From contig NZ_QTPP01000035.1 of NCBI RefSeq assembly GCF_003853415.1, positions 19,913 to 83,912 of the forward strand: 64,000 bases of DNA, in the 5' to 3' direction. Positions within the stretch are counted from its first letter, which is position 1; every line of letters begins with the position of its first letter. Below the pieces are notes generated by a model that saw only the letters and a program-made list of their open reading frames with translations, had not been told where the DNA came from and searched no databases. The DNA comes from Burkholderia sp. Bp9142. GTDB lineage: Bacteria > Pseudomonadota > Gammaproteobacteria > Burkholderiales > Burkholderiaceae. Positions 54,960-63,760 of the stretch are shown here, in pieces. Both the position numbers and the translations under genes were made by a program.

Positions 54960-55442
54960 TCAGCGTGCGGCGCCGCTGCGGAGGGTGTCCAGCAGGCCCG
55001 CACACGCGCGCTCGACCTGGTCGAGCACCTGTTCGAAGCCCTGCGCGCCGCCGAAATAAGGATCGGCCACTTCGGTCTCGGCCGCGCCCGGCGCGAACTC
55101 CATCAGCAGGCGCACCTTGTCGCGAAGCTCGGGCGGACAGCGCCGGCGCAATTCCGCGAGATTGGCTTCATCCATCGCCAGCAGCAGGTCGAACCGCTCG
55201 AAATCCGCCGCGCTCACCTGCCGCGCCCGCAACGTCGACAGGTCGTAGCCGCGGGTGCGGGCCGCCGCCTGCGCGCGCGTGTCGGGCGGTTCGCCGACGT
55301 GCCAGTCGCCGGTGCCGGCCGAATCGATCGCGATCCGGTCGGCCAGCCCGGCCGCGTCCACCTGGTGGCGCATCACGCCTTCCGCCGTGGGCGAACGGCA
55401 GATATTGCCGAGACAGACGAAACAGATCGCAACGCGGGTCAT
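54960..55442 (-). CDS. Low-molecular-weight protein-tyrosine phosphatase
   Basis: A 160-aa LMW-PTP. The signature CLGNICRS gives C10-x5-R16; the general-acid motif DPYFGGAQGFEQV lies near residue 125. Compared with Wzb-like proteins linked to exopolysaccharide kinases, no kinase or polysaccharide gene is adjacent, so the substrate is unknown. It begins MTRVAICFVCLGNICR and lies upstream of the iscR promoter region on the minus strand. Confidence 0.92.
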   Translation of the reverse strand: MTRVAICFVCLGNICRSPTAEGVMRHQVDAAGLADRIAIDSAGTGDWHVGEPPDTRAQAAARTRGYDLSTLRARQVSAADFERFDLLLAMDEANLAELRRRCPPELRDKVRLLMEFAPGAAETEVADPYFGGAQGFEQVLDQVERACAGLLDTLRSGAAR

Positions 55443-55543
55443 CGCACTATCGGAAAGCCGCGGAGAACCGCGAGGGAGAAGAACGCGCCATTATACAAAG
55501 GCGCCCGAAATCGCGCCGCCGTGCAAAGCGACGGCGGCGTGCC

Positions 55544-55771
55544 TTACAGCGCCTTGGGTGCGGCGAGCACGACGTCGCCGGATGCGGCCGGCAACGGTTT
55601 CGTCGCGTCGTCGACCAGACCGAACGACACCGCGCGCGCCAGCTCGGCCGATGCCTGATGCACGGCGAGCGGACCACGCGCCGGCGCGTCGGCCATTGCG
55701 TGCAGATAGGCGAGCGCGGCGAGCGGGACGACGATTGCCAGCGGCCAGTACATCGATATTGTCTTTCTCAT
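55544..55771 (-). CDS. Small single-pass membrane/exported protein
   Basis: A 75-aa open frame with a basic start (MRKTISMYW) and one hydrophobic segment (PLAIVVPLAALAYLHAMA), then a polar tail (ASAELARAVSFGLVDDATKPLPA). An AAGGAG ribosome-binding site upstream of the ATG supports translation. I recognise no family; it could be a small membrane protein or have an uncleaved signal. Confidence 0.55.
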   Translation of the reverse strand: MRKTISMYWPLAIVVPLAALAYLHAMADAPARGPLAVHQASAELARAVSFGLVDDATKPLPAASGDVVLAAPKAL

Positions 55772-55898
55772 GATGCGGCTCCTTGACCTCATGCCCCGAA
55801 ACCCGATTTCGGGGACTACAGGCAAGATTCTATAGACCGCACCTATCGAGATAAATGTGTAAATAGCGAACGCACTGTTGTCGCCCGATGAACAGTCG

Positions 55899-57311
55899 TC
55901 AGCCGAGGTGACTTTGCGATGCGGCGTACAGTTCGCGGAACGTGCGGCCGGTCGGCGTCGGCATGTCGCGCGTGTCCATCCAGCCGCCCATCATCGGCAG
56001 GCGCCGCAGCGTGCCGCCGCTGCCGCCGAGCCGCTCGAGGACCCGCACCGCGAGCTTGGTCGCCAGCGCGTACAGCACCGGCCTGCGCGCGAAAAAGCCC
56101 CACGCGGCGAGCGCAGCGCGCTCGCGCCACGGTCGCAGGTGCCGCTCGACCTGTTTCTCGCGCAGCGTGCGCAGCAGGTGCGACAGCGGGATCCCCGCCG
56201 GGCACACGCTGTCGCATTCGCCGCACAGCGTCGCGGCCTGCGGCAGGTCGAGCGCTCGGTCGACACCGACGTAGCTCGGCGTCAGCACCGACCCCATCGG
56301 GCCCGGATAGACCCATCCGTACGCGTGCCCGCCGACCTTCTGGTACACCGGGCAATGGTTCATGCACGCGCCGCAGCGGATGCAGCGCAGCATCTCCTGG
56401 AATTCGCCGCCGATCAGCCCCGTGCGGCCACCGTCGACGAGCACCACGTAGTTGTGCTCCGGGCCGTCCTCGTCGCCGGGGCCGCGCGGCCCGGTGAGCA
56501 GCGAGAAGTAGTTCGACGTCTTCTGCCCGGTCGCCGAGCGCGGCAGCAGACGCATCGCCGTCGCGAGATCCTCGAGCGTCGGCAGCACCTTCTCGATGCC
56601 CGTCACCGCGACGTGCACGCGCGGCATCACGGTGCACATCCCTTCGTTCCCCTCGTTCGTGACGAGCGCGACCGACCCCGTCTCGGCGATCACGAAGTTG
56701 CCGCCCGTCACGCCCATGTCGGCCGACAGGAAATGCGGACGCAGCACCTCGCGCGCCTCGCGCGTCATGTCGGGAATCTCGGTCAGCCGCTCGCGGTGGT
56801 GCGTGCGCGCGAACAGGTCGGCGATCTCGTCCTTGTCCTTGTGCACGACGGGCGCGATGATGTGGCTCGGCGGCTCGTTGTCGTTGATCTGCAGGATGTA
56901 CTCACCGAGGTCCGTCTCGATCGACTGCACGCCCATCTCGGCGAGCACCGCGTTCAGGCGCATTTCCTCGGACACCATCGACTTCGTCTTGATGACCTTC
57001 TTCACGTCGTGGCGCCGCGCGATGTCGGCGACGAGCCGCGCGGCGTCCGCGGTCGTTTCCGCGAACAGCACCGTCGTGCCCCGCCGCGTCGCCTCGCGCT
57101 CGAACGCCTCGAGCCATACGTCGAGGTTCTCCAGCGCACGATTGCGGCGCGCCTTCAGCGCTGCGCGCGTCGCCGGGAAGTCGATTGCGGTCATCGCGTC
57201 GGCGCGCGCGGACACGAACTTGCTCGACAGCTTCTTCAGGTTCTGCTGCAGGCGCTGGTCGGCCAGCTTCTGGCCGGCACGCGCCTTGAAATGCATCGAT
57301 TGGACTTGCAT
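55899..57311 (-). CDS. lutB: L-lactate oxidation iron-sulfur protein LutB
   Basis: Subunit of the LutABC L-lactate oxidation complex, 470 aa. The N-terminal LUD (DUF162) domain carries the core up to ~300; two ferredoxin clusters follow, CIRCGACMNHCPVYQ and CGECDSVCPAGIPLS. It lies 34 bp downstream of lutA in one operon. No lutC (YkgG) gene is adjacent in this window. Confidence 0.93.
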   Translation of the reverse strand: MQVQSMHFKARAGQKLADQRLQQNLKKLSSKFVSARADAMTAIDFPATRAALKARRNRALENLDVWLEAFEREATRRGTTVLFAETTADAARLVADIARRHDVKKVIKTKSMVSEEMRLNAVLAEMGVQSIETDLGEYILQINDNEPPSHIIAPVVHKDKDEIADLFARTHHRERLTEIPDMTREAREVLRPHFLSADMGVTGGNFVIAETGSVALVTNEGNEGMCTVMPRVHVAVTGIEKVLPTLEDLATAMRLLPRSATGQKTSNYFSLLTGPRGPGDEDGPEHNYVVLVDGGRTGLIGGEFQEMLRCIRCGACMNHCPVYQKVGGHAYGWVYPGPMGSVLTPSYVGVDRALDLPQAATLCGECDSVCPAGIPLSHLLRTLREKQVERHLRPWRERAALAAWGFFARRPVLYALATKLAVRVLERLGGSGGTLRRLPMMGGWMDTRDMPTPTGRTFRELYAASQSHLG

Positions 57312-57345
57312 CGCGGTATCGGGGAAAAGTGAGCGGAACCGGGCG

Positions 57346-58068
57346 TCAGACGTCGCCCGCCAGCACCTGCGCGACGTGCAGCACGCGCGTGTCGCGGTCG
57401 CCCGTGCGGCGCAACCGCCCTTCGATGTTCAGCATGCAGCCGAGATCGCCGAGCACCACGGCGCCCGCGCCGGAGGCGCGCACGTTCGCGCATTTCTCGT
57501 CCGCGATGGCCGCCGAAATGTCGCCGTACTTGACCGCGAAGGTGCCGCCGAAGCCGCAGCAGTGCTCGCAGTCCTTCATCTCGGTGACGGCCACGCCGCG
57601 CTGCGCGAGCAGCGCGCGCGGCTGCGCCTTCACGCCGAGCTCGCGCAGGCCCGAACACGAGTCGTGGTAGGTGACGGGGCCCGCGAATTCGCCGGGCGCG
57701 AGCGTCACCTTCGCGACGTTCGCGAGGAAATCGGTCAGTTCGTACACTTTCTGCTGGAGCCGCGCATAGCGTCCCATCAGTTCGGGGTCGTCGCGGAACA
57801 GGTCGCCGTAGTGCGCGCGGATCATGCCGCCGCACGAGCCCGACGGCGCGACGACGTAGTCGAACTGCTCGAACTCGCGCAGCGTCTTTTCCGCGAGGTC
57901 GCGCGCGAGCGCGCGGTCGCCCGAGTTGTAGGCAGGCTGGCCGCAGCAGGTTTGCGCAGGCGGCACGAACACCTCGTAGCCGGCATCGCGAATCAGTTTC
58001 AGCGCGGAAAAACCGATTTCCGGACGCATCAGGTCGACCAGGCAGGTCACGAACAAACCGACTCGCAT
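57346..58068 (-). CDS. lutA: (Fe-S)-binding L-lactate oxidation protein LutA
   Basis: A 240-aa protein with two CCG domains: TCCGQPAYNSGD and HCCGFGGTFAVKYGD, with HDSCSGLRELG between them. This is the LutA/YkgE pattern for Fe-S clusters and electron transfer. The ATG at 58068 has GAAGGAG seven bases upstream; longer frames are unlikely. Divergent from the IclR gene. Confidence 0.93.
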   Translation of the reverse strand: MRVGLFVTCLVDLMRPEIGFSALKLIRDAGYEVFVPPAQTCCGQPAYNSGDRALARDLAEKTLREFEQFDYVVAPSGSCGGMIRAHYGDLFRDDPELMGRYARLQQKVYELTDFLANVAKVTLAPGEFAGPVTYHDSCSGLRELGVKAQPRALLAQRGVAVTEMKDCEHCCGFGGTFAVKYGDISAAIADEKCANVRASGAGAVVLGDLGCMLNIEGRLRRTGDRDTRVLHVAQVLAGDV

Positions 58069-58222
58069 ACGCGCTCCTTCGAGAAAACGGCTCTCATTAT
58101 CCGCCGTTTGGCCGGCAAGACCAACGCCGGCGCGTACGCAAGCGCGCACGGCCGGAAACGAGGACTTCCTCGAACGGCGTTCGCTTTTTTCACGATACGA
58201 GATACAATCGACGCAACACCGC

Positions 58223-58234
58223 TTGACGCGTCAA
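58223..58234. promoter_or_regulatory. 12-bp palindrome in the lutA/iclR divergent region
   Basis: Perfect TTGACGCGTCAA palindrome 16 bp before the IclR ATG. A TACAAT -10-like hexamer lies upstream at 58203-58208. A plausible binding site of the IclR regulator, not proven. Confidence 0.45.
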
Positions 58235-58250
58235 CCGATTCTCCCCCGAC

Positions 58251-59060
58251 ATGAGCCAACCCACCCCGGATTCCAAAACGTCGATCCAGGTGATCGAACG
58301 CATGATGCGGCTGCTGGACGCGCTCGCCGCGCACAGCGACCCCGTCAGCCTGAAGGAGCTTGCGCAGCGCACCGACCTGCATCCGTCGACCGCGCACCGT
58401 ATCCTCAACGACATGGTGACCTGCCGCCTCGTCGACCGTTCCGATCCCGGCACCTACCGGCTCGGCATGCGGCTGCTCGAGCTCGGCAACCTCGTGAAGG
58501 CGCGCCTGTCGGTGCGTGACGCGGCGCTGATGCCGATGCGCGAGCTGCACCGCCTGACCGGCCAGACCGTGAACCTGTCGGTGCGCCAGGGCGACGAAAT
58601 CGTCTATATCGAGCGCGCGTATTCGGAGCGCTCGGGCATGCAGGTCGTCCGCGCGATCGGCGGCCGCGCGCCGCTGCACCTGACCTCGGTCGGCAAGCTG
58701 TTTCTCGCGGTCGACGAAACGTCGCGCGTGCGCGCCTATGCGACGCGCACCGGGCTGTCCGGCCATACGCAGAACAGCATTACCGACATCGCGAAGCTCG
58801 AGCGCGAGCTGACGCTCGTGCGCCAGCAATCGTGCGCGCGCGACAACGAGGAACTGGAGCTGGGCGTGCGCTGTATCGCGGCCGGCATCTATGACGACTC
58901 GGGCAAGCTCGTCGCGGGCCTGTCGCTATCGGCTCCGGCCGACCGCCTGCAGGACGCGTGGCTCGGCCAGCTGAGCCGCACCGCCCTGACCATCTCCGAA
59001 TCGCTCGGCTACCGCCCCGCGCCCGCGAAAGATACGGAAGGGCTGCAGCGGCACGCGTGA
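58251..59060 (+). CDS. IclR-family transcriptional regulator
   Basis: A 269-aa IclR protein: an N-terminal winged HTH (SLKELAQRTDLHPSTAHRILNDMVTCRLVDR, about 35-65) and a C-terminal effector domain ending with VAGLSLSAPADRLQD. It is transcribed away from lutAB with a shared ~180-bp region, so it probably controls lactate use and itself. Effector unknown; lactate is the natural guess. Confidence 0.88.
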   Translation: MSQPTPDSKTSIQVIERMMRLLDALAAHSDPVSLKELAQRTDLHPSTAHRILNDMVTCRLVDRSDPGTYRLGMRLLELGNLVKARLSVRDAALMPMRELHRLTGQTVNLSVRQGDEIVYIERAYSERSGMQVVRAIGGRAPLHLTSVGKLFLAVDETSRVRAYATRTGLSGHTQNSITDIAKLERELTLVRQQSCARDNEELELGVRCIAAGIYDDSGKLVAGLSLSAPADRLQDAWLGQLSRTALTISESLGYRPAPAKDTEGLQRHA

Positions 59061-59091
59061 GCCGCGCTACCCGCGGCATGGCGGCCGAACG

Positions 59092-59122
59092 AAAAAAGCC
59101 CCGCGATTTTGCGGGGCTTTTT
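59092..59122. terminator. Bidirectional terminator between iclR and pbpG
   Basis: AAAAAAGCCCCGC-GATTTT-GCGGGGCTTTTT: 8-bp GC arms flanked by A/T-runs. Serves iclR (plus) and pbpG (minus). Confidence 0.93.
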
Positions 59123-59163
59123 CCTTGCAGCGATCGGTGCGGCGGCGAACCGCCGCGGCGCGA

Positions 59164-60312
59164 TCAGGTGCCGCCGTTCGCCGTGTTGGCCGCCGTCAGG
59201 CGCTCGCCGCCGCCGGCGTCGAGCCAGTTGCGCAGGCGCGCCGCGTCGGCGAAGCGCGAATACTTGCCGAACGAATCCAGCAACACCAGCACCATGGGAC
59301 GGCCATGGATCGTCGCCTGCATCACGAGACACTCGCCTGCCTCGTTGATGAAGCCCGTCTTCTGCAGGCCGATGTCCCACGAGCCGTTGCCGCGGATCAG
59401 CGCGTTCGTGCTGTTGTAGACCAAGTTGCGCTTGCCCGTATTGACGTCGTATGTACGATCGGTCGAGAACTGGCGAATCATCGGGTACTGGTACGCGGCA
59501 TTGACCATCTTCACGAGGTCGCGCGCGCTCGACACGTTCGAGCTCGACAGGCCCGTCGAATTCTCGAAGTGCGTGTCGTTCATGCCGAGCGACTTCGCCT
59601 TTGCGTTCATCGCGGCGATGAAGGCCGGACGGCCGCCCGGGTAGTAACGCGACAGCGCGGCAGCCGCGCGGTTTTCCGACGCCATCAGCGCGATGTGCAG
59701 CATGTCCTCGCGCGACAGAACCGAGCCGACCGACAGGCGCGAGCCCGTACCCTTCTCGTAGTCGCGATCTTCGTCGGTGACCTCGATCTGGTCGGCCATC
59801 GGCGCCTTCGCGTCGAGCACGACCATCGCCGTCATCAGCTTCGAGATCGACGCGATCGGCACGACCGCGTGCGAATTCTTGTCGAACAGCGGCTCGCCGG
59901 TGTTCTGGTCGACGACGTACGCGACGCTCGAGCGCAGCGCCAGTGCGTCCGGCGTGTCGTGCAGGCCGAATGCCTGACCGACCGTCGGGCGACGCGGCTG
60001 GAACGCCACCTTGCGCACCGCGCCGCGATGGCCGTGCACGTTCGACGCGAGCGTCGCGCGCTTGCGCGATGCCTTAGGCGCATCGGCCGACGCAACGTTG
60101 GCGGATTTTGCGGAGGCGGCCTTCACCTTCTTCTTCGTGGACGAAGCGGAAGCGGCTTTCTTGGCGGCCTGGTGAGTGTTCGCAGTGGCGGCAAAGGCGT
60201 CAGCGGGCGTGACGGACGCGGCGGTCGCCAGCAAGGCGACGGCGACCGAGACAGCCGTGCCGAGCGTCATGCTCTGCAACAATCTGCGCGGTGAAAACGA
60301 TTCGGCTTTCAT
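59164..60312 (-). CDS. pbpG: D-alanyl-D-alanine endopeptidase (PbpG/PBP7 type)
   Basis: Periplasmic penicillin-binding protein of the S11 peptidase family that cuts peptidoglycan cross-links, 382 aa. Signal peptide from MKAESFSPRRLLQSM to ADAFA. The active-site motifs are SISK (SxxK), SSN (SxN) and KTG in LQKTGFINEAGECLV. A Lys/Ala/Ser-rich linker (about 45-95) separates the signal from the catalytic part, longer than in E. coli. ATG at 60312 is chosen because it begins the signal. Confidence 0.93.
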   Translation of the reverse strand: MKAESFSPRRLLQSMTLGTAVSVAVALLATAASVTPADAFAATANTHQAAKKAASASSTKKKVKAASAKSANVASADAPKASRKRATLASNVHGHRGAVRKVAFQPRRPTVGQAFGLHDTPDALALRSSVAYVVDQNTGEPLFDKNSHAVVPIASISKLMTAMVVLDAKAPMADQIEVTDEDRDYEKGTGSRLSVGSVLSREDMLHIALMASENRAAAALSRYYPGGRPAFIAAMNAKAKSLGMNDTHFENSTGLSSSNVSSARDLVKMVNAAYQYPMIRQFSTDRTYDVNTGKRNLVYNSTNALIRGNGSWDIGLQKTGFINEAGECLVMQATIHGRPMVLVLLDSFGKYSRFADAARLRNWLDAGGGERLTAANTANGGT

Positions 60313-60964
60313 TGGGGTCTGGACAAAGCGGGCGGAGTTTCCGCAAGTGTAGTTAAAGCTGAAAAAAAGAGCAATATTAGGCACTTACCGATCGTCGTTA
60401 AACCGGAATGTAAGGGTCGCCCGACCATGAGTCGATCAACCTTCCCGCTCCCATCGAAAAAATTCATGGGATGCGCTGCCCGACAGCACCCGTCTCCCGA
60501 TTACCACACGGTTAATTGAGATAACGTCACTTCGGCGACGATTTAAAGCGGGGAAAGTACGTATCCGGCGCTCGGCGTGCCTGTGGCACAGGTCTCGGCC
60601 GCGGCGGCGGCCCATCGCCACGGCGCGCGCATTGAAACGGTGCGCTCTTCGACAGGAACAGAAGCATAACGTTCCACACCCCTGTCAGGTTTACCTGTGC
60701 ATGATCATGGAATGCCGTGCCTGCCCCTGCCCGGTGCGCACCATGTGGGATCGCGCGTGAAACCGATTCCGAACGACCGCGATAACTTGTTGTTTTATCG
60801 ATAATTTGTCGCGATTGTGCAACGCACAAAAAGTGCTTGACAACTGTTTTCTCTGCCCTAAAATACGACTCATTGCTGCGTCGCACAAAGCGCGCACATC
60901 CGAGATTCCCCAGCGTAGTGCCCTTTACCCTGCGATCGACGCGATCGCTTTTCAGGAGCTTGAC
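60313..60964. other. Long divergent regulatory region between pbpG and phaP
   Basis: A 652-bp gene-free region, the longest in the window. AT-rich pbpG side (60313-60400) with possible promoter hexamers on the minus strand. Further dyads: CCTGTG-G-CACAGG (60580-60592), CAGGT-TT-ACCTG (around 60685) and TTGTGC-AAC-GCACAA (60815-60829). Nothing in it looks coding. Confidence 0.6.
60815..60864 (+). promoter_or_regulatory. phaP promoter with adjacent dyad
   Basis: -35 TTGACA (60837-60842) and -10 TAAAAT (60859-60864) with 16-bp spacing, a strong housekeeping-type promoter. The dyad TTGTGC-AAC-GCACAA lies just upstream, and GCACAA recurs at 60883-60888 downstream of the -10. GCACAAA-like sites could bind the PHA regulator PhaR. 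Confidence 0.7.
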
Positions 60965-61531
60965 ATGTCCTTGCTGACCCCCGAGCAAATCGCCGCCGCA
61001 CAGAAAGCCAACCTCGAAAGCCTGTTCGGTCTGACGACCAAGGCGTTCGAAGGCGTCGAAAAGCTGATCGAACTGAACCTGCAGGTCGTGAAGTCGACGC
61101 TGACGGAGAGCCAGGAAAACGCACAGCGCCTGCTGTCGGTGAAGGACGCACAGGAACTGATCGCGCTGCAAGCGAGCCTGTCGCAACCGGTCGCGGAAAA
61201 GGTGCTGTCGTACGGCCGTCACCTGTATGAAATCGCGTCGGCGACGCAAGCCGAGTTCGCGAAGGTTGCCGAAGCGCAATTCGAAGAGCAGAACAAGAAG
61301 GTCCAGGCCCTCGTCGACAACGTCGCGAAGAACGCCCCGGCCGGTTCGGAAACGGCTGTTGCCGCGCTGAAGTCGGCACTGAACGCTGCGAACACCACGT
61401 ACGAAACGGTCCAGAAGGCTGCGAAGCAAGCCGTCGAGATCGCCGAAACGAACTTCAACGCGGCTGCCGCTGTCGCGACGAAGGCTGCCAGCGCTGCTGC
61501 ATCGCGCCGTTCGAGCAAGCCGGCCGCGTAA
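60965..61531 (+). CDS. phaP: Phasin (PHA granule-associated protein)
   Basis: Phasin_2-type granule coat protein for polyhydroxyalkanoate inclusions, 188 aa. It starts MSLLTPEQIAAAQKANLESLFGLTTKAFEGVEKL and is helical throughout, with an Ala-rich C-terminus ending SRRSSKPAA. The ATG has AGGAGCT upstream. It forms a single-gene unit with its own strong promoter and terminator; alanine codons show a GCT preference, as in abundant proteins. Confidence 0.95.
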   Translation: MSLLTPEQIAAAQKANLESLFGLTTKAFEGVEKLIELNLQVVKSTLTESQENAQRLLSVKDAQELIALQASLSQPVAEKVLSYGRHLYEIASATQAEFAKVAEAQFEEQNKKVQALVDNVAKNAPAGSETAVAALKSALNAANTTYETVQKAAKQAVEIAETNFNAAAAVATKAASAAASRRSSKPAA

Positions 61532-61547
61532 GCGTCCCCTGCTCCTG

Positions 61548-61575
61548 AAAAAGCCGCGCACTGCGCGGCTTTTTT
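61548..61575 (+). terminator. Intrinsic terminator after phaP
   Basis: AAAAAGCCGCGCA-CTGCGCGGCTTTTTT: a strong hairpin and T-run, 17 bp past the stop. Confidence 0.94.
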
Positions 61576-61638
61576 GTTTCCGGCGCGTGAACATCCGTGC
61601 ATCCGGTCGTCGGTGCGTTGGCGCGACACGGACAAAAG

Positions 61639-61677
61639 AAACGCCGCCGTCCGGGTGTCCCGGGCGGCGGCGTTTTT
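61639..61677 (-). terminator. Intrinsic terminator after lpdA
   Basis: On the minus strand, a GC stem of about 15 bp (AACGCCGCCG.CCGGG / CCCGG.CGGCGGCGTT) is followed by TTTCTTTTG. It ends the aceF-lpdA transcript and is only 35 bp past the lpdA stop. Confidence 0.85.
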
Positions 61678-61711
61678 CATGGCCGGCGCGAGGCCGGCCG
61701 TGCCGATTGCG

Positions 61712-63478
61712 TTACTTCTTGCGTTGCGGCGGCAGGTCCGTACAGACGCCTTCGTACAGTTCGGCGGCCATGCCGACCGATTCACCGAGCGTCGGGTGCG
61801 GATGGATCGTCTTGCCGATGTCTTCCGCGTCCGCGCCCATCTCGACGGCCAGGCACACTTCGCTGATCAGGTCGCCCGCGTTCAGGCCGACGATGCCGCC
61901 GCCGATCACGCGATGGGTTTCCTCGTCGAAGATCAGCTTCGTGAAGCCTTCGTCGCGGCCGTTCGCGATCGCGCGGCCCGAAGCGGCCCACGGGAACACG
62001 GCCTTGCCGTACTTGATGCCTTCGGCCTTGCACTGGTCTTCCGTCTTGCCGGCCCACGCCACTTCCGGATCCGTGTACGCCACCGACGGGATCTGCAGCG
62101 CGTCGAAGTACGCCTTCTCGCCGTGCGCGGCTTCCGCCGCGACGTGGCCTTCATGCACAGCCTTGTGCGCGAGCATCGGCTGGCCGACGACGTCGCCGAT
62201 CGCGAAGATGTGCGGGACGTTCGTGCGCATCTGCTTGTCGACGTCGATGAAGCCGCGATCCGTGACGGCGACGCCTGCCTTGTCGGCACCGATCGTCTTG
62301 CCGTTCGGGCTGCGGCCCACCGCGACCAGCACGAGGTCGTAGCGCTGCGCTTCCGCCGGCGCCTTCTCGCCCTCGAACTTCACGTAGATGCCGTCTTCCT
62401 TGGCTTCCGCGCCGACCGTCTTGGTCTTCAGCATCACGTTGCCGAAGCGCTTCGCGTTGTACTTTTCCCAGACCTTCACGAGATCGCGGTCCGCGCCCAT
62501 CATCAGGCCGTCCATCATTTCGACCACGTCGATCTCGGCGCCGAGCGTCGCGTACACCGTCGCCATTTCGAGGCCGATGATGCCGCCGCCGATCACGAGC
62601 ATGCGCTTGGGCAGCTGGCGCAGTTCGAGTGCGCCCGTCGAATCGACGACGCGCGGGTCTTCCGGCATGAACGGCAGCTTCACGGCCTGCGAGCCCGCGG
62701 CGATGATCGCCTGCTTGAACTTGACGACCTTCTTGCCGTTTTCGCCCTGCACTTCCATGTGATACGGATCGATGAACGCGCCGACGCCGGTGACCACGTC
62801 GACCTTGCGCGCCTTCGCCATGCCGGCGAGGCCCGTCGTCAGTTTCTTGACGACGCCGCCCTTGAAGTCGCGCAGCTTGTCGAGATCGACTTCCGGCTTG
62901 CCGAACGAGATGCCGTGCGCCGCGAGCGCCTCGGCTTCCTCGACGACGAGTGCCGTGTGCAGCAGCGCCTTCGACGGGATGCAGCCGACATTCAGGCATA
63001 CGCCGCCGAGCGTCGAGTAGCGTTCGACCAGCACCGTCTTCATGCCGAGGTCCGCTGCGCGGAACGCGGCCGAGTAGCCGCCGGGGCCGGCGCCGAGCAC
63101 GAGCATGTCGCATTCGATGTCGGCGGAGCCGCTGTAGCTGCCGGCTTGCGGCGCGGGTGCCGGGGCGGCGGCCGCCGGTGCCGGTGCAGCCGCTGCGGGC
63201 TTGGCCGGCTCCGGTGCCTTCGCGGGTGCGGCGGCGCCTGCCGCTGCTTCGACGAGTGCGATGACCGTGCCTTGCGAGACCTTGTCGCCGGCCTTGATCT
63301 TGATTTCCTTGACTGTGCCGGCGACGTCGCTGGGCACTTCCATGGAGGCTTTGTCCGATTCGAGCGTGATGAGCGTTTGCTCTTTTTCGATCACGTCGCC
63401 CGGCTTCACGTTGACTTCGATGACATCGACGCCGCTGAAATCGCCGATATCCGGAACCTTGACTTCGATGAGACTCAT
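61712..63478 (-). CDS. lpdA: Dihydrolipoyl dehydrogenase with N-terminal lipoyl domain
   Basis: E3 of the pyruvate dehydrogenase complex, 588 aa. An N-terminal lipoyl domain (K43 in LESDKASMEVP) and an Ala/Pro linker (about 78-113) precede the flavoprotein core: FAD motif GAGPGG at 129-134, redox disulfide C161/C166 (GGVCLNVGCIPSK), and a dimer interface at the C-terminus with HPHPTLGE. The fused lipoyl form is common in betaproteobacteria. The ATG at 63478 begins the lipoyl domain. Confidence 0.96.
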   Translation of the reverse strand: MSLIEVKVPDIGDFSGVDVIEVNVKPGDVIEKEQTLITLESDKASMEVPSDVAGTVKEIKIKAGDKVSQGTVIALVEAAAGAAAPAKAPEPAKPAAAAPAPAAAAPAPAPQAGSYSGSADIECDMLVLGAGPGGYSAAFRAADLGMKTVLVERYSTLGGVCLNVGCIPSKALLHTALVVEEAEALAAHGISFGKPEVDLDKLRDFKGGVVKKLTTGLAGMAKARKVDVVTGVGAFIDPYHMEVQGENGKKVVKFKQAIIAAGSQAVKLPFMPEDPRVVDSTGALELRQLPKRMLVIGGGIIGLEMATVYATLGAEIDVVEMMDGLMMGADRDLVKVWEKYNAKRFGNVMLKTKTVGAEAKEDGIYVKFEGEKAPAEAQRYDLVLVAVGRSPNGKTIGADKAGVAVTDRGFIDVDKQMRTNVPHIFAIGDVVGQPMLAHKAVHEGHVAAEAAHGEKAYFDALQIPSVAYTDPEVAWAGKTEDQCKAEGIKYGKAVFPWAASGRAIANGRDEGFTKLIFDEETHRVIGGGIVGLNAGDLISEVCLAVEMGADAEDIGKTIHPHPTLGESVGMAAELYEGVCTDLPPQRKK

Positions 63479-63614
63479 TACTGTCCCCTTCTTGATTAGC
63501 TGCAGACAGAGAGGGAGAGACCCGCAGAAAGAACCCGCAACGACGGCCTGACAAGAGAGCGCGAACCTGGGCAGGACCACCTTTGCCGTCCGCCCAAGGA
63601 CGCGCCTTTCTTTT

Positions 63615-63668
63615 GGTTACTTTTCTTTGGAAGACAAAGAAAAGTGACCGCCGCCCCGCGCAGGGGCG
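63615..63668. repeat. REP-like double hairpin between lpdA and aceF
   Basis: First hairpin: GGTTACTTTTCTTTG / CAAAGAAAAGTGACC, 15-bp arms with a single G-T mismatch and a 5-nt spacer (63615-63649). Second: CGCCCC-GCGCA-GGGGCG (63652-63668). The composition resembles a repeat found in many copies in Burkholderia genomes, which I recall but could not check here. It lies within the pyruvate dehydrogenase operon and could affect the relative levels of AceF and Lpd. Confidence 0.75.
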
Positions 63669-63760
63669 ACGCTAATAGACCGTTAGCAAAACAGGTTCAA
63701 CGACAGAGCGTGGATAACAAACCAAAAAACCCACGCCCCCGCGAGCCCACTCCCCGCTCA

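Noticed and set aside
60436..60621. Small minus-strand open frame in the pbpG-phaP gap
   Set aside because: Arg-rich, no ribosome-binding site and no family resemblance.
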